9,378 nt of DNA from an uncultured Oscillospiraceae bacterium (GCA_900756495.1 CAAEKI010000209.1:1-9378); one strand, 5' to 3'. Positions 1 through 7,909 are shown, numbered from the stretch's first letter. Numbers and translations: made by a program. Notes: a model not told the origin generated them from the sequence alone.

Positions 1-1146
1 GCCTTTGCCGCCCAAAATCCTCCCATGCCGCTGATCCGGCTGGGGATTGGGGATGTGACGCTGCCGCTGGCGCCTGCCGTGATTGAGGCGATGCATAAGG
101 CCACGGAGGAGATGGGGCGCAAGGATACGTTCCGGGGCTACTGCGAGGAGACCAACTGCACCTATGATTTCCTGCGCTTCGCCATCCGGGATTCCTACAG
201 GGCCTCCGGCGTGCATCTGGAGGATACGGAGATCTTTGTCTCCGACGGGGCGAAGAGCGACTGCGGCAACATCGGCGATATCTTCTCGGTGGACAATGTG
301 GTGGCGGTGTGCGATCCGGTCTATCCCGTTTATGTGGACACCAACGCTATGGCAGGCCGGGCCGGCGACTACGATGCCGCTCTGGGCTGCTGGAATAAGC
401 TGGTCTATATGCCCTGTACAGCGGAAAACGCTTTTTCCCCGGCATTGCCCAAGTGTAAAGTGGATTTGATTTATCTCTGTTTCCCCAACAATCCGACCGG
501 CGCCGTGGCCACCAGGGAGCAGCTCAAGGCATGGGTGGACTACGCCAATGCCAATGACAGCGTCATTCTATTCGACAGTGCCTATGAGGCATTTATTACC
601 GATCCGGAGATCCCGCACTCCATCTTTGAGATTGAGGGAGCCAAGACATGCGCCATTGAGTTCCGCTCCTTTTCCAAAACGGCCGGATTTACCGGCAACC
701 GCTGTGCCTATACGGTGGTACCCAAGGCGCTGGAGCGGGGGGGAGCCAGCCTGAACGCCATGTGGGCCCGCCGTCAGAGTACCAAGTTCAACGGCGTACC
801 CTATGTGATTCAGCGGGCGGCGGAGGCCACCTTCACGCCCGAGGGACAAAAGCAGATTCACGAGGCAATCGGCTACTATCTGAACAATGCCAGAATGATC
901 CGGGAGGGGCTGAGTGCCGCCGGCCTGACGGTGTACGGCGGAATCAATGCCCCCTATATCTGGTGCCAGACGCCGGAGAGCCTGGGATCGTGGGACTTTT
1001 TCGACAAGCTGCTCCGCGAGGCCTGTGTGGTGACCACGCCCGGTGCAGGCTTCGGTCCCAGCGGAGAGGGATACATCCGCCTCACTGCCTTTGGAGACGC
1101 GGCAGCCACGGAGGAGGCTGTGGAGCGGATCAAGGCAATTCTGTAG
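1..1146 (+). CDS. dapL: LL-diaminopimelate aminotransferase, 5'-truncated by window edge
   Basis: PLP-dependent fold-type I aminotransferase that makes LL-diaminopimelate from tetrahydrodipicolinate using glutamate as amino donor. It is a one-step route to the lysine and peptidoglycan precursor, acting in the cytosol. The frame is open from base 1, and the residues before the ATG at 25 (AFAAQNPP) continue the family's N-terminal region, so that ATG is internal. About 25 residues are probably missing; 381 are present, against a usual 400-410. Visible motifs are [41 protein letters not shown] and FDSAYEAF. The PLP lysine lies in [12 protein letters not shown] (Lys codon 676-678). The [14 protein letters not shown] stretch differs from the GYGPEQGY form I recall in other members, but I cannot say that it is rare. 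The gene ends with TAG, and gltB starts 48 bases later on the same strand. The family call is very secure. The true start and any promoter lie outside the window. Confidence 0.96.
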   Translation, partial: AFAAQNPPMPLIRLGIGDVTLPLAPAVIEAMHKATEEMGRKDTFRGYCEETNCTYDFLRFAIRDSYRASGVHLEDTEIFVSDGAKSDCGNIGDIFSVDNVVAVCDPVYPVYVDTNAMAGRAGDYDAALGCWNKLVYMPCTAENAFSPALPKCKVDLIYLCFPNNPTGAVATREQLKAWVDYANANDSVILFDSAYEAFITDPEIPHSIFEIEGAKTCAIEFRSFSKTAGFTGNRCAYTVVPKALERGGASLNAMWARRQSTKFNGVPYVIQRAAEATFTPEGQKQIHEAIGYYLNNARMIREGLSAAGLTVYGGINAPYIWCQTPESLGSWDFFDKLLREACVVTTPGAGFGPSGEGYIRLTAFGDAAATEEAVERIKAIL

Positions 1147-1148
1147 CA

Positions 1149-1168
1149 GCGGGCGGGGGGCCGCCCGT
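1149..1168 (+). promoter_or_regulatory. GC-rich hairpin in the dapL-gltB gap
   Basis: A perfect 7-bp stem CGGGCGG / CCGCCCG (1150-1156 with 1161-1167) closes a GGGG loop, and a G-U pair can be added at 1149/1168. It starts three bases after the dapL stop. No T tract follows (next bases TATTCCACCC), so it does not look like an intrinsic terminator. It ends about 10 bases before the gltB ribosome binding site. It may stabilise the upstream message, mark a processing site or set the ratio of dapL to gltB; its role is inference. Confidence 0.5.
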
Positions 1169-1177
1169 ATTCCACCC

Positions 1178-1186
1178 GGAAAGGGG
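1178..1186 (+). promoter_or_regulatory. gltB ribosome binding site
   Basis: The purine stretch GGAAAGGGG lies 8 bases before the ATG at 1195. It supports that start, which leaves a short propeptide ahead of the catalytic cysteine, as expected for glutamate synthase. Confidence 0.7.
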
Positions 1187-1194
1187 TTTACATC

Positions 1195-4100
1195 ATGGAA
1201 AACGAGAGAAACGAGGGATTTCGGCAGCGGGGCCTGTACGATCCTACCTTTGAGCACGATGCCTGCGGTATCGGAGCCGTGGTGGACATCAAGGGCAGGA
1301 AGAGCCACCAGACGGTGGATGACGCCCTGAAGATCGTGGAGAAGCTGGAGCATCGGGCCGGAAAGGACGCCGAGGGCAAAACCGGCGACGGCGTGGGTAT
1401 TCTGCTCCAGATCTCCCATAAATTCTTTGCCAAAGCTGTAAAGAAGTTAGACTTTACCCTTGGCGGGGAGCGGGACTACGGCGTTGGTATGTTCTTCTTT
1501 CCCCAGGACACCCTCAGGCGCAGCCAGGCCAAGAAGATGTTTGAAATCATTGTGGAGAAGGAGGGCATGGAGTTCCTGGGCTGGCGTACGGTGCCCGTCT
1601 GTCCGGAGATCCTGGGCCACAAGGCTCTGGCCAAGATGCCTTACATTGAGCAGGGGTTTGTGAAGCGCCCGGACGGGGTGGAGCGGGGCCTGCCCTTTGA
1701 CCGGAAGCTCTATGTGGCCCGCCGCGTCTTTGAGCAGTCCAACGACAACACCTATGTGGTCTCTCTCTCCAGCCGCACCATCGTATACAAGGGCATGTTC
1801 CTGGTGGGACAGCTGCGCAGATTCTATCCGGATCTCCGGGACAGTGACTATGAGAGCGCCATCGCTCTGGTCCACTCCCGCTTTTCCACCAACACGAACC
1901 CCTCCTGGGAGCGGGCGCACCCCAACCGCTTTATTCTCCACAATGGTGAAATTAACACCATCCGGGGCAACGTCGACCGGATGCTGGCCCGGGAGGAGAC
2001 CATGTCGGCCCCCGTGCTGGACAGGGATATGGACAAAATCCTGCCGGTAGTCAATGTGGCGGGCTCCGACTCAGCCATGCTGGACAACACCCTGGAGTTC
2101 CTGGTTATGAGCGGCATGGACCTGCCTCTGGCGGTGATGATTACCATCCCGGAGCCCTGGTCCAACGATAAGACCATCTCGCGCTCCAAGAGAGATCTCT
2201 ACCAGTACTATGCCATTCTGATGGAGCCATGGGACGGACCGGCCTCCATCCTCTTCTCTGACGGCGATATCGTGGGAGCAGTATTGGACCGCAACGGCCT
2301 GCGCCCCTCCCGTTACTATGTCACTGCCGATGACAAGCTCATCCTCTCCTCCGAGGTAGGCGTACTGGATATCGAGCCCGGGCGTATTGTCCGGAAATCC
2401 CGGCTGGAGCCCGGCCGGATGCTGCTGGTGGATACCGCTGCCGGACGGGTGATCAGCGACGACGAGGTGAAGGAGCGCTATGCTGCCCGCCAGCCCTATG
2501 GCGAGTGGCTGGATCGCAACCTTGTCAAGCTCAAGGAGCTGCCCATACCCAATCACCGGGTGGAGCGCGCCTCCAAAGAACAGCGCGCCCGGCTTCAGAA
2601 GGCCTTTGGATATACCTATGAGGATGTGCGAAATACAATCCTGCCCATGGCCCGTACTGGAGCGGAGCCCACAGCGGCCATGGGAGTAGACATTCCTTTG
2701 GCCGTCCTCTCCGACCATGACCAGCCCCTGTTCAGCTACTTCAAGCAGATGTTTGCCCAGGTGACCAACCCGCCTATCGATGCCATCCGGGAGGAGATTG
2801 TCACCGACACCACCGTATACATCGGCGATGATGGCAACCTCCTTCAGGAAAAGGCTGAGAACTGCAAAGTTCTTCAGGTGAAGAACCCCATACTAACCTC
2901 CACTGATCTGCTGAAGATCAAGGCCATGAAGCAGCCCGGCTTCCATGTGGAGACGGTCTCTATTCTCTATTACAAGAACACGCCCCTGAAACGGGCGCTG
3001 GATCAGCTGTTTGTAGCGGTAGACCGCGCCTACCGAAATGGGGCCAATATTGTTATCCTGTCCGACCGGGGGGTGGACGAAAACCATGTGGCCATTCCAT
3101 CCCTGCTGGCAGTATCCGCCATTGAACGGTACCTGGTACGCACTAAGAAGCGCACGGCGATCTCCATCATTCTGGAGTCGGCCGAGCCCCGGGAGGTGCA
3201 CCACTTCGCCGCTCTGCTGGGCTACGGCGCAAGGGCCATCAACCCCTATCTGGCCCAGGAGACCATTGTGGAGCTCATTGAGGATGGCCTGCTGGATAAG
3301 GAGTTCCATGCCGCTGTGGCCGACTATAATGCAGCCGTTCTCCACGGCATCGTGAAGATCGCCTCCAAAATGGGTATCTCCACCATCCAGTCCTACCAGT
3401 CAGCTCAGATTTTCGAGGCCGTCGGCATCAACAGAGAAGTGGTGGACGAATACTTCACCAACACGGTCTCCAGAGTAGGAGGCATCGGCCTGAAAGAAAT
3501 TGAGGTGCTGGTGGACAAGAACCACTCCAAGGCCTTTGACCCCCTGGGACTGGGGAGCGATTTGACCCTGGACTCCCTGGGAGCCCATAAGGCCCGCTCC
3601 GGGGCGGAGGATCACATGTACAACCCCCAGACCATTCACCTGCTTCAGGAGGCGGCCAGGAGGGGAGACTACGGCCTTTTCAAGCAGTATACCACCCTGG
3701 TGGATGACGAGACCAAACCCCATACCCTCCGGGGACTGATGGAGATGAAATACCTGGAGAACCCCCTCCCCATTGATGAGGTGGAGAGTGTGGACTCTAT
3801 CGTGAAGCGATTCAAGACCGGCGCCATGAGCTATGGCTCCATCTCCCAGGAAGCCCACGAGTGTATGGCCCGGGCCATGAATCTGCTGGGAGGCAAGTCC
3901 AACTCCGGTGAGGGAGGCGAGGAGCCCGACCGCCTGAAGGATCCGGCCCGGAATTCGGCCATCAAGCAAGTGGCCTCCGGCCGCTTCGGCGTTACCAGCG
4001 AGTACCTTGTGAGCGCCAAGGAGATCCAGATCAAAATGGCCCAGGGGGCCAAGCCCGGCGAGGGCGGGCACCTGCCTGCCGGAAAGGTCTATCCCTGGAT

Positions 4101-5748
4101 TGCAAAGTGCCGCCACTCCACGCCCGGCGTTACCCTGATTTCCCCGCCGCCTCACCATGACATTTACTCCATTGAGGACTTGGCCCAGCTGATTTATGAC
4201 TTAAAGAACGCCAACCGGAGCGCCCGCATCTCGGTGAAGCTGGTCAGCGAGGCGGGGGTGGGCACTATCGCCGCCGGCGTAGCCAAGGCCGGGGCCCAGG
4301 TGGTTTTAATCTCGGGCTATGACGGCGGCACCGGCGCCGCCCCCCGCACCTCCATCCACAACGCCGGCCTACCTTGGGAGCTGGGATTGGCCGAGACCCA
4401 TCAGACACTGATTCAAAATGACCTGCGTTCCCGGGTAGTGGTAGAGACGGACGGAAAGCTGATGTCCGGCCGGGACGTGGCTATCGCCTGTATGCTGGGG
4501 GCTGAGGAGTTCGGATTTGCTACCGCGCCCCTGGTGACCATGGGCTGTGTGATGATGCGGGTGTGCAATCTGGACACCTGTCCCGTGGGTGTGGCCACCC
4601 AGAATCCGGAGCTGAGGGGGCGCTTCCGGGGAAAGCCTGAGTATGTGGTCAATTTTATGCGTTTTATCGCCCAGGAGCTGCGGGAACACATGGCGCGGCT
4701 GGGCGTGCGCACCGTAGAGGAGCTGGTGGGCCGCACCGATCTTCTGAAGGTACGGGAGCACGCCGTCAATGAACGGGCTGCCACCGTGGATCTCTCGGCC
4801 ATTCTGGACAATCCCTATGCCGGCAGCGGCGACGTCAAGACCCACTTTGACCCCAATGACGTCTTTGACTTTGAACTGGAGAAGACGGTGGATCTGAGCG
4901 TACTGGAGAAAAAGCTCAAGGGGGCCCTGGAGAAGGGGGAAAAGCGCCGCCTGGAGCTCCCTGTTACCTCCACCGACCGGACGTTGGGCACTATTTTGGG
5001 CTCTGATATCACCCGCCTCCACGGCGATACGCTGCCGGAGGACACCTTCACAGTCAAATGCACTGGCGGAGGCGGACAGTCCTTTGGCGCCTTTATTCCG
5101 AAGGGGCTGACGCTGGAACTGGAGGGCGACTCCAACGACTACTTCGGCAAGGGACTCTCCGGTGGCAAGCTGGTGGTCTATCCACCCGAGGGGAGCGCTT
5201 TCCAGGCGGGGGACAACATCATCGTGGGCAATGTAGCCCTGTATGGGGCCACCAGTGGAAAGGCCTTTATCTCCGGCGCGGCAGGAGAGCGATTCTGCGT
5301 ACGCAACTCGGGAGCCGTCGCTGTTGTGGAGGGCGTGGGCGACCACGGCTGCGAGTATATGACCGGCGGCAAGGTAGTGGTGCTGGGCCGAACCGGCAAA
5401 AACTTTGCCGCCGGCATGTCGGGCGGTGTGGCCTATGTCCTGGACGAGCGGCGGGATCTGTATATGCGCCTCAACAAGGAGCTGGTGAGCATGGATCTGG
5501 TCACCGAGAAGCACGACATCGCTGAGCTGAAGGCGCTGATTCAAGAGCACGTCGCGGCTACAGGCTCCGCCAGAGGCACAGAAATTCTCGCCCGCTTCGA
5601 AGAGCTGCTGCCCAACTTTAAGAAGATCACGCCTCACGATTACGACCGCATGCTCCGCACCATCGCCCAGCTTGAGGAGAAGGGGATGAGCCGGGAGCAG
5701 GCCGAAGTGGAGGCGTTCTATGTCAACACGAGAGGAGGGGAGCAGTAA
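1195..5748 (+). CDS. gltB: Glutamate synthase (NADPH) large/alpha subunit
   Basis: Glutamine-hydrolysing subunit of GOGAT. It releases ammonia from glutamine and channels it to 2-oxoglutarate to form glutamate, with electrons supplied by GltD. At 1517 residues it is full length for the family and unbroken. The class II amidotransferase nucleophile is Cys24 (HDACGIG); the preceding 23 residues should be cleaved off. Further amidotransferase motifs are HSRFSTNT (227-234), HNGEINT (249-255) and AGSDSAMLDN (289-298). A central linking domain follows. The FMN synthase domain covers roughly 810-1185, with MSYGSIS (878-884), GGKSNSGEGGE (899-909), AKPGEGGHLP (952-961) and GYDGGTGA. The 3Fe-4S cysteines are Cys1118, Cys1124 and Cys1129 (CVMMRVCNLDTC). 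The C-terminal GXGXG beta-helix starts near GGGGQSFGAF (about 1291). The last base of its TAA is the first base of gltD. Identification is essentially certain; domain borders are approximate. Confidence 0.98.
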   Translation: MENERNEGFRQRGLYDPTFEHDACGIGAVVDIKGRKSHQTVDDALKIVEKLEHRAGKDAEGKTGDGVGILLQISHKFFAKAVKKLDFTLGGERDYGVGMFFFPQDTLRRSQAKKMFEIIVEKEGMEFLGWRTVPVCPEILGHKALAKMPYIEQGFVKRPDGVERGLPFDRKLYVARRVFEQSNDNTYVVSLSSRTIVYKGMFLVGQLRRFYPDLRDSDYESAIALVHSRFSTNTNPSWERAHPNRFILHNGEINTIRGNVDRMLAREETMSAPVLDRDMDKILPVVNVAGSDSAMLDNTLEFLVMSGMDLPLAVMITIPEPWSNDKTISRSKRDLYQYYAILMEPWDGPASILFSDGDIVGAVLDRNGLRPSRYYVTADDKLILSSEVGVLDIEPGRIVRKSRLEPGRMLLVDTAAGRVISDDEVKERYAARQPYGEWLDRNLVKLKELPIPNHRVERASKEQRARLQKAFGYTYEDVRNTILPMARTGAEPTAAMGVDIPLAVLSDHDQPLFSYFKQMFAQVTNPPIDAIREEIVTDTTVYIGDDGNLLQEKAENCKVLQVKNPILTSTDLLKIKAMKQPGFHVETVSILYYKNTPLKRALDQLFVAVDRAYRNGANIVILSDRGVDENHVAIPSLLAVSAIERYLVRTKKRTAISIILESAEPREVHHFAALLGYGARAINPYLAQETIVELIEDGLLDKEFHAAVADYNAAVLHGIVKIASKMGISTIQSYQSAQIFEAVGINREVVDEYFTNTVSRVGGIGLKEIEVLVDKNHSKAFDPLGLGSDLTLDSLGAHKARSGAEDHMYNPQTIHLLQEAARRGDYGLFKQYTTLVDDETKPHTLRGLMEMKYLENPLPIDEVESVDSIVKRFKTGAMSYGSISQEAHECMARAMNLLGGKSNSGEGGEEPDRLKDPARNSAIKQVASGRFGVTSEYLVSAKEIQIKMAQGAKPGEGGHLPAGKVYPWIAKCRHSTPGVTLISPPPHHDIYSIEDLAQLIYDLKNANRSARISVKLVSEAGVGTIAAGVAKAGAQVVLISGYDGGTGAAPRTSIHNAGLPWELGLAETHQTLIQNDLRSRVVVETDGKLMSGRDVAIACMLGAEEFGFATAPLVTMGCVMMRVCNLDTCPVGVATQNPELRGRFRGKPEYVVNFMRFIAQELREHMARLGVRTVEELVGRTDLLKVREHAVNERAATVDLSAILDNPYAGSGDVKTHFDPNDVFDFELEKTVDLSVLEKKLKGALEKGEKRRLELPVTSTDRTLGTILGSDITRLHGDTLPEDTFTVKCTGGGGQSFGAFIPKGLTLELEGDSNDYFGKGLSGGKLVVYPPEGSAFQAGDNIIVGNVALYGATSGKAFISGAAGERFCVRNSGAVAVVEGVGDHGCEYMTGGKVVVLGRTGKNFAAGMSGGVAYVLDERRDLYMRLNKELVSMDLVTEKHDIAELKALIQEHVAATGSARGTEILARFEELLPNFKKITPHDYDRMLRTIAQLEEKGMSREQAEVEAFYVNTRGGEQ
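5733..5738 (+). promoter_or_regulatory. gltD ribosome binding site inside the gltB end
   Basis: A perfect AGGAGG sits within the last codons of gltB, 9 bases before the gltD ATG at 5748. With the TAATG stop/start overlap it indicates translational coupling, which fits a subunit pair made in equal amounts. Confidence 0.85.
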
Positions 5749-7205
5749 TGGGCAAGCCCACCGGATTTTTGGAATATCAGCGCCAGGGGAACCCGGCCGA
5801 GTTCCCCAAGGAACGCATTCGGCATTTTCGTGAGTTCCATCCGCTTCTCTCCCGGGAGGAGCGCCGCCGTCAAGGCGCCCGCTGCATGGAGTGCGGCGTA
5901 CCCTTCTGCCAGTCCGGCGCCGTGCTGAACGGCATGGTGTCCGGCTGTCCGCTCCACAACCTGGTTCCCGAGTGGAACGACCTGGTCTATACTGGAAATT
6001 TTGCCCATGCGCTGGAACGTCTGCGCAAGACCAACAATTTTCCTGAATTTACCGGCCGGGTCTGCCCTGCGCTGTGTGAAGCTGCCTGTACCTGTGGACT
6101 CAACGGAGACCCAGTGACCGTCAAAGAGAACGAGCTGGGGATCGTGGAGGACGGATGGGAGCGCGGGCTGGTCAGACCGCGGGTGCCCAAGGTGCGCACA
6201 GGCAAGCGAGTTGCGGTGGTGGGATCCGGCCCCTCCGGCCTGGCCGCCGCCGATCAGCTCAACCAGCGGGGGCACAGCATCACCGTCTTCGAGCGGGAGG
6301 ATCGGATTGGAGGCCTGCTGATGTACGGCATCCCCAATATGAAGCTGGAGAAGCGGATTGTCCAGCGGCGTGTGGACCTGATGGCCGCCGAGGGGGTGGA
6401 GTTTGTCACCAGAACCGACGTGGGAAAGGATAAAAAGGCCGGGGAGCTGCTGGAGCGCTATGACGCCGTCATTCTCTGCTGTGGGGCCTCTAATCCCCGA
6501 GACTTGAACGTGATGGGAAGAGATGTAAAGGGAGTCTACTTTGCGGTTGATTTTCTGAAGTCCACCACCAAGAGTCTGCTCAACTCCAATCTGGCCGACA
6601 AGAGCTATGTGGACGCGAAGGGAAAGAACGTGGTCATCATCGGGGGAGGCGACACCGGCAACGACTGTGTGGGCACCTCTATCCGCCATGGCTGTAAGAG
6701 TGTGATTCAGTTGGAGATGATGCCCAAGGCTCCCGACAGGCGCGCAGAGAACAACCCGTGGCCCGAATGGCCCCGGATTTGTAAGACGGACTACGGACAG
6801 GAGGAGGCCATCGCTGTCTTTGGAAAGGATCCCCGGATCTATCAGACCACGGTCACCGAGCTCCTTTCTGACGGGAAGGGGAACTTGACCGGCGTAAAGA
6901 CTGTCAAGCTGGGGACCGACTTAAAGCCTGTGACGGGCAGCGAAGAAAAGCTGCCCTGCGATCTTCTGCTCATTGCCGCCGGCTTCTTGGGCTGCCAGAG
7001 CTATGTGGCCGAGGCATTCGGTGTGGAGCTTACCCCCCGCACTGTGGTACGGACCGAGGCAGGGAAGTACGCCACCAGTGTGCCCAAGGTCTTTACAGCG
7101 GGCGACATGCATCGGGGCCAGTCCCTGGTGGTGTGGGCCATCCAGGAGGGACGATCTGCCGCCCGTGAGGTGGATGAGTATTTGATGGGGTATACCAATC
7201 TGTAA
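5748..7205 (+). CDS. gltD: Glutamate synthase (NADPH) small/beta subunit
   Basis: FAD- and NADPH-binding subunit that passes electrons from NADPH through iron-sulfur clusters to the FMN of GltB. It has 485 residues, normal for the family. The N-terminal cysteine-rich region contains Cys46, Cys49, Cys54 and Cys67 (CMECGVPFC, then SGCPLHN) and a second group at Cys106, Cys110, Cys114 and Cys116 ([15 protein letters not shown]); these should hold the 4Fe-4S clusters. The FAD Rossmann motif is VVGSGPSG (157-164), followed by [11 protein letters not shown]. The NADPH motif is [10 protein letters not shown] (297-306). The C-terminal FAD contact is [14 protein letters not shown] (448-461). Twelve residues separate Cys54 and Cys67, longer than the E. 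coli type as I recall it. gltD follows gltB with a one-base overlap and is closed by an intrinsic terminator seven bases after the stop. Related flavoproteins (PreT/NfnA-like) share this architecture, but the gltB neighbour settles the assignment. Confidence 0.97.
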   Translation: MGKPTGFLEYQRQGNPAEFPKERIRHFREFHPLLSREERRRQGARCMECGVPFCQSGAVLNGMVSGCPLHNLVPEWNDLVYTGNFAHALERLRKTNNFPEFTGRVCPALCEAACTCGLNGDPVTVKENELGIVEDGWERGLVRPRVPKVRTGKRVAVVGSGPSGLAAADQLNQRGHSITVFEREDRIGGLLMYGIPNMKLEKRIVQRRVDLMAAEGVEFVTRTDVGKDKKAGELLERYDAVILCCGASNPRDLNVMGRDVKGVYFAVDFLKSTTKSLLNSNLADKSYVDAKGKNVVIIGGGDTGNDCVGTSIRHGCKSVIQLEMMPKAPDRRAENNPWPEWPRICKTDYGQEEAIAVFGKDPRIYQTTVTELLSDGKGNLTGVKTVKLGTDLKPVTGSEEKLPCDLLLIAAGFLGCQSYVAEAFGVELTPRTVVRTEAGKYATSVPKVFTAGDMHRGQSLVVWAIQEGRSAAREVDEYLMGYTNL

Positions 7206-7211
7206 CATTTA

Positions 7212-7257
7212 CACAGCGCCGGAGCGGAATCCCCCGTTCCGGCGCTGTGATATTTTT
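7212..7257 (+). terminator. Intrinsic terminator of the dapL-gltBD block
   Basis: A 16-bp stem (7212-7227 with 7234-7249, containing one G-U pair) built on ACAGCGCCGGA / TCCGGCGCTGT closes a 6-base loop AATCCC. It is followed by GATA and then TTTTT (7253-7257). It begins seven bases after the gltD TAA. There is no matching T tract on the opposite strand, so it acts in the + direction. It lies directly against the ribosome binding site of the next gene. Confidence 0.9.
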
Positions 7258-7259
7258 AC

Positions 7260-7266
7260 GAGGTGG
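7260..7266 (+). promoter_or_regulatory. Ribosome binding site of the acetyltransferase gene
   Basis: GAGGTGG lies 5 bases before the ATG at 7272. The in-frame GTG at 7263 is inside this element, so it is unlikely to be the start. Confidence 0.65.
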
Positions 7267-7271
7267 CATCT

Positions 7272-7841
7272 ATGAACATAAGATTTGCACAGGTGGCAGA
7301 CAGCAAAGAGCTGCTTTGTATTTACGCACAGTATATTGACACGCCCATTACCTTCGAATGCGCTCTTCCCACAGAGGAGGCGTTTGCAGGGCGCATTGCT
7401 GAAATTGCCCGTGATTATCCATACTTGGTGTGTGAGGAGAAAGGGCGGATTGTGGGGTACGCCTATGCCCACCGCCAGATGGAGCGGGCTGCCTATCAGT
7501 GGAATGCAGAGCTGTCAATCTATTTGGATCGGACGTACACTTCAAAAGGACTGGGAAGGAAGCTGTACGGCCTGCTGATAGAACTGCTGAAGCTCCAGGG
7601 GGTAAAGACGGTATACGGCGGAGTTACCATCCCGAATCTGAAAAGTGAGATGCTTCACCAGTCGATGGGGTTCCGCTGCCTGGGAGTCTACCACAATACG
7701 GGCTATAAGGCAGGTGCCTGGCACGATGTGGCGTGGTTTGAAAAAGAGATTGCGTCCTATGAACTGGATCCAAAGCCGGTTTTAAGCATCCGGGCGCTTG
7801 AGGGAGCAGCGGTGGCACGTCTGCTGCGACAGGTGCAGTGA
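7272..7841 (+). CDS. GNAT N-acetyltransferase, phosphinothricin/methionine sulfoximine type
   Basis: Acetyl-CoA-dependent N-acetyltransferase of the Pat/Bar/YncA branch of the GNAT fold, 189 residues from the ATG at 7272. The acetyl-CoA loop is SKGLGRKLYG (91-100); the Gln/Arg usually opening the QxxGxG motif is Thr90 here. Downstream landmarks match the Pat family: GGVTIPN (116-122), LHQSMGF (128-134) and GAWHDVAWFEK (148-158). TAYQWNAE-like residues AAYQWNAELSIYL (73-85) parallel the substrate-side strand of Bar. Known members acetylate phosphinothricin, methionine sulfoximine or methionine sulfone, and some other amino acids, so the exact substrate here is not determined. The C-terminus carries about 30 residues after the core that I do not recognise. 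Hand counts over six 60-base lines gave about 52% GC, below the neighbours. The gene starts right after the gltD terminator and no clear promoter of its own is visible. Confidence 0.85.
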   Translation: MNIRFAQVADSKELLCIYAQYIDTPITFECALPTEEAFAGRIAEIARDYPYLVCEEKGRIVGYAYAHRQMERAAYQWNAELSIYLDRTYTSKGLGRKLYGLLIELLKLQGVKTVYGGVTIPNLKSEMLHQSMGFRCLGVYHNTGYKAGAWHDVAWFEKEIASYELDPKPVLSIRALEGAAVARLLRQVQ

Positions 7842-7847
7842 CGGATT

Positions 7848-7884
7848 GACAGCGCCGGAACAGGAACACGGTTCCGATGTTGTC
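7848..7884 (+). repeat. Imperfect hairpin related to the gltD terminator
   Basis: A 14-bp stem (7848-7861 with 7871-7884, one C-A mismatch and two G-U pairs) closes a 9-base loop. The left arm contains ACAGCGCCGGA (7849-7859), identical to the left arm of the gltD terminator at 7213-7223. It begins six bases after the acetyltransferase stop. No T tract follows directly; the nearest is T6 at 7904-7909. It could be a degraded terminator or a copy of a small palindrome. Confidence 0.6.
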
Positions 7885-7909
7885 GGACCGGGCTATGCGG
7901 AACTTTTTT
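7870..7909 (+). terminator. Possible weak terminator after the acetyltransferase gene
   Basis: GGTTCCG (7870-7876) can pair with CGGAACT (7898-7904, one G-U), and TTTTTT (7904-7909) overlaps the stem end by one base. The loop is 21 bases, so the hairpin is weak. Its left arm is also the right arm of the 7848-7884 hairpin, so the two folds exclude each other. The T6 tract suggests that transcription from upstream ends here, before the murB promoter. Confidence 0.4.

Noticed and set aside
568..1419. Open frame of 283 codons on the - strand across dapL, the gap and the gltB start
   Set aside because: The opposite strand carries two clear conserved genes; the translation has low complexity and no family features.
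4369..5637. Open frame of 422 codons on the - strand opposite gltB
   Set aside because: It lies wholly over the conserved synthase and GXGXG regions of gltB, shows no recognisable motif and is a typical by-product of GC-rich codon use.
5718..6689. Open frame of 323 codons on the - strand opposite gltD
   Set aside because: It is the antisense shadow of a certain gene, with no ribosome binding site or motif noted.
7182..7208. Possible promoter for the acetyltransferase at the gltD end (TTGATG and TAACAT)
   Set aside because: Each hexamer matches only 4 of 6 bases and the spacing is 15, so it is too weak to call.
7263..7265. GTG as the acetyltransferase start
   Set aside because: The codon lies inside the GAGGTGG binding site; the ATG at 7272 has proper spacing and gives the usual GNAT N-terminus (MNIRFA).
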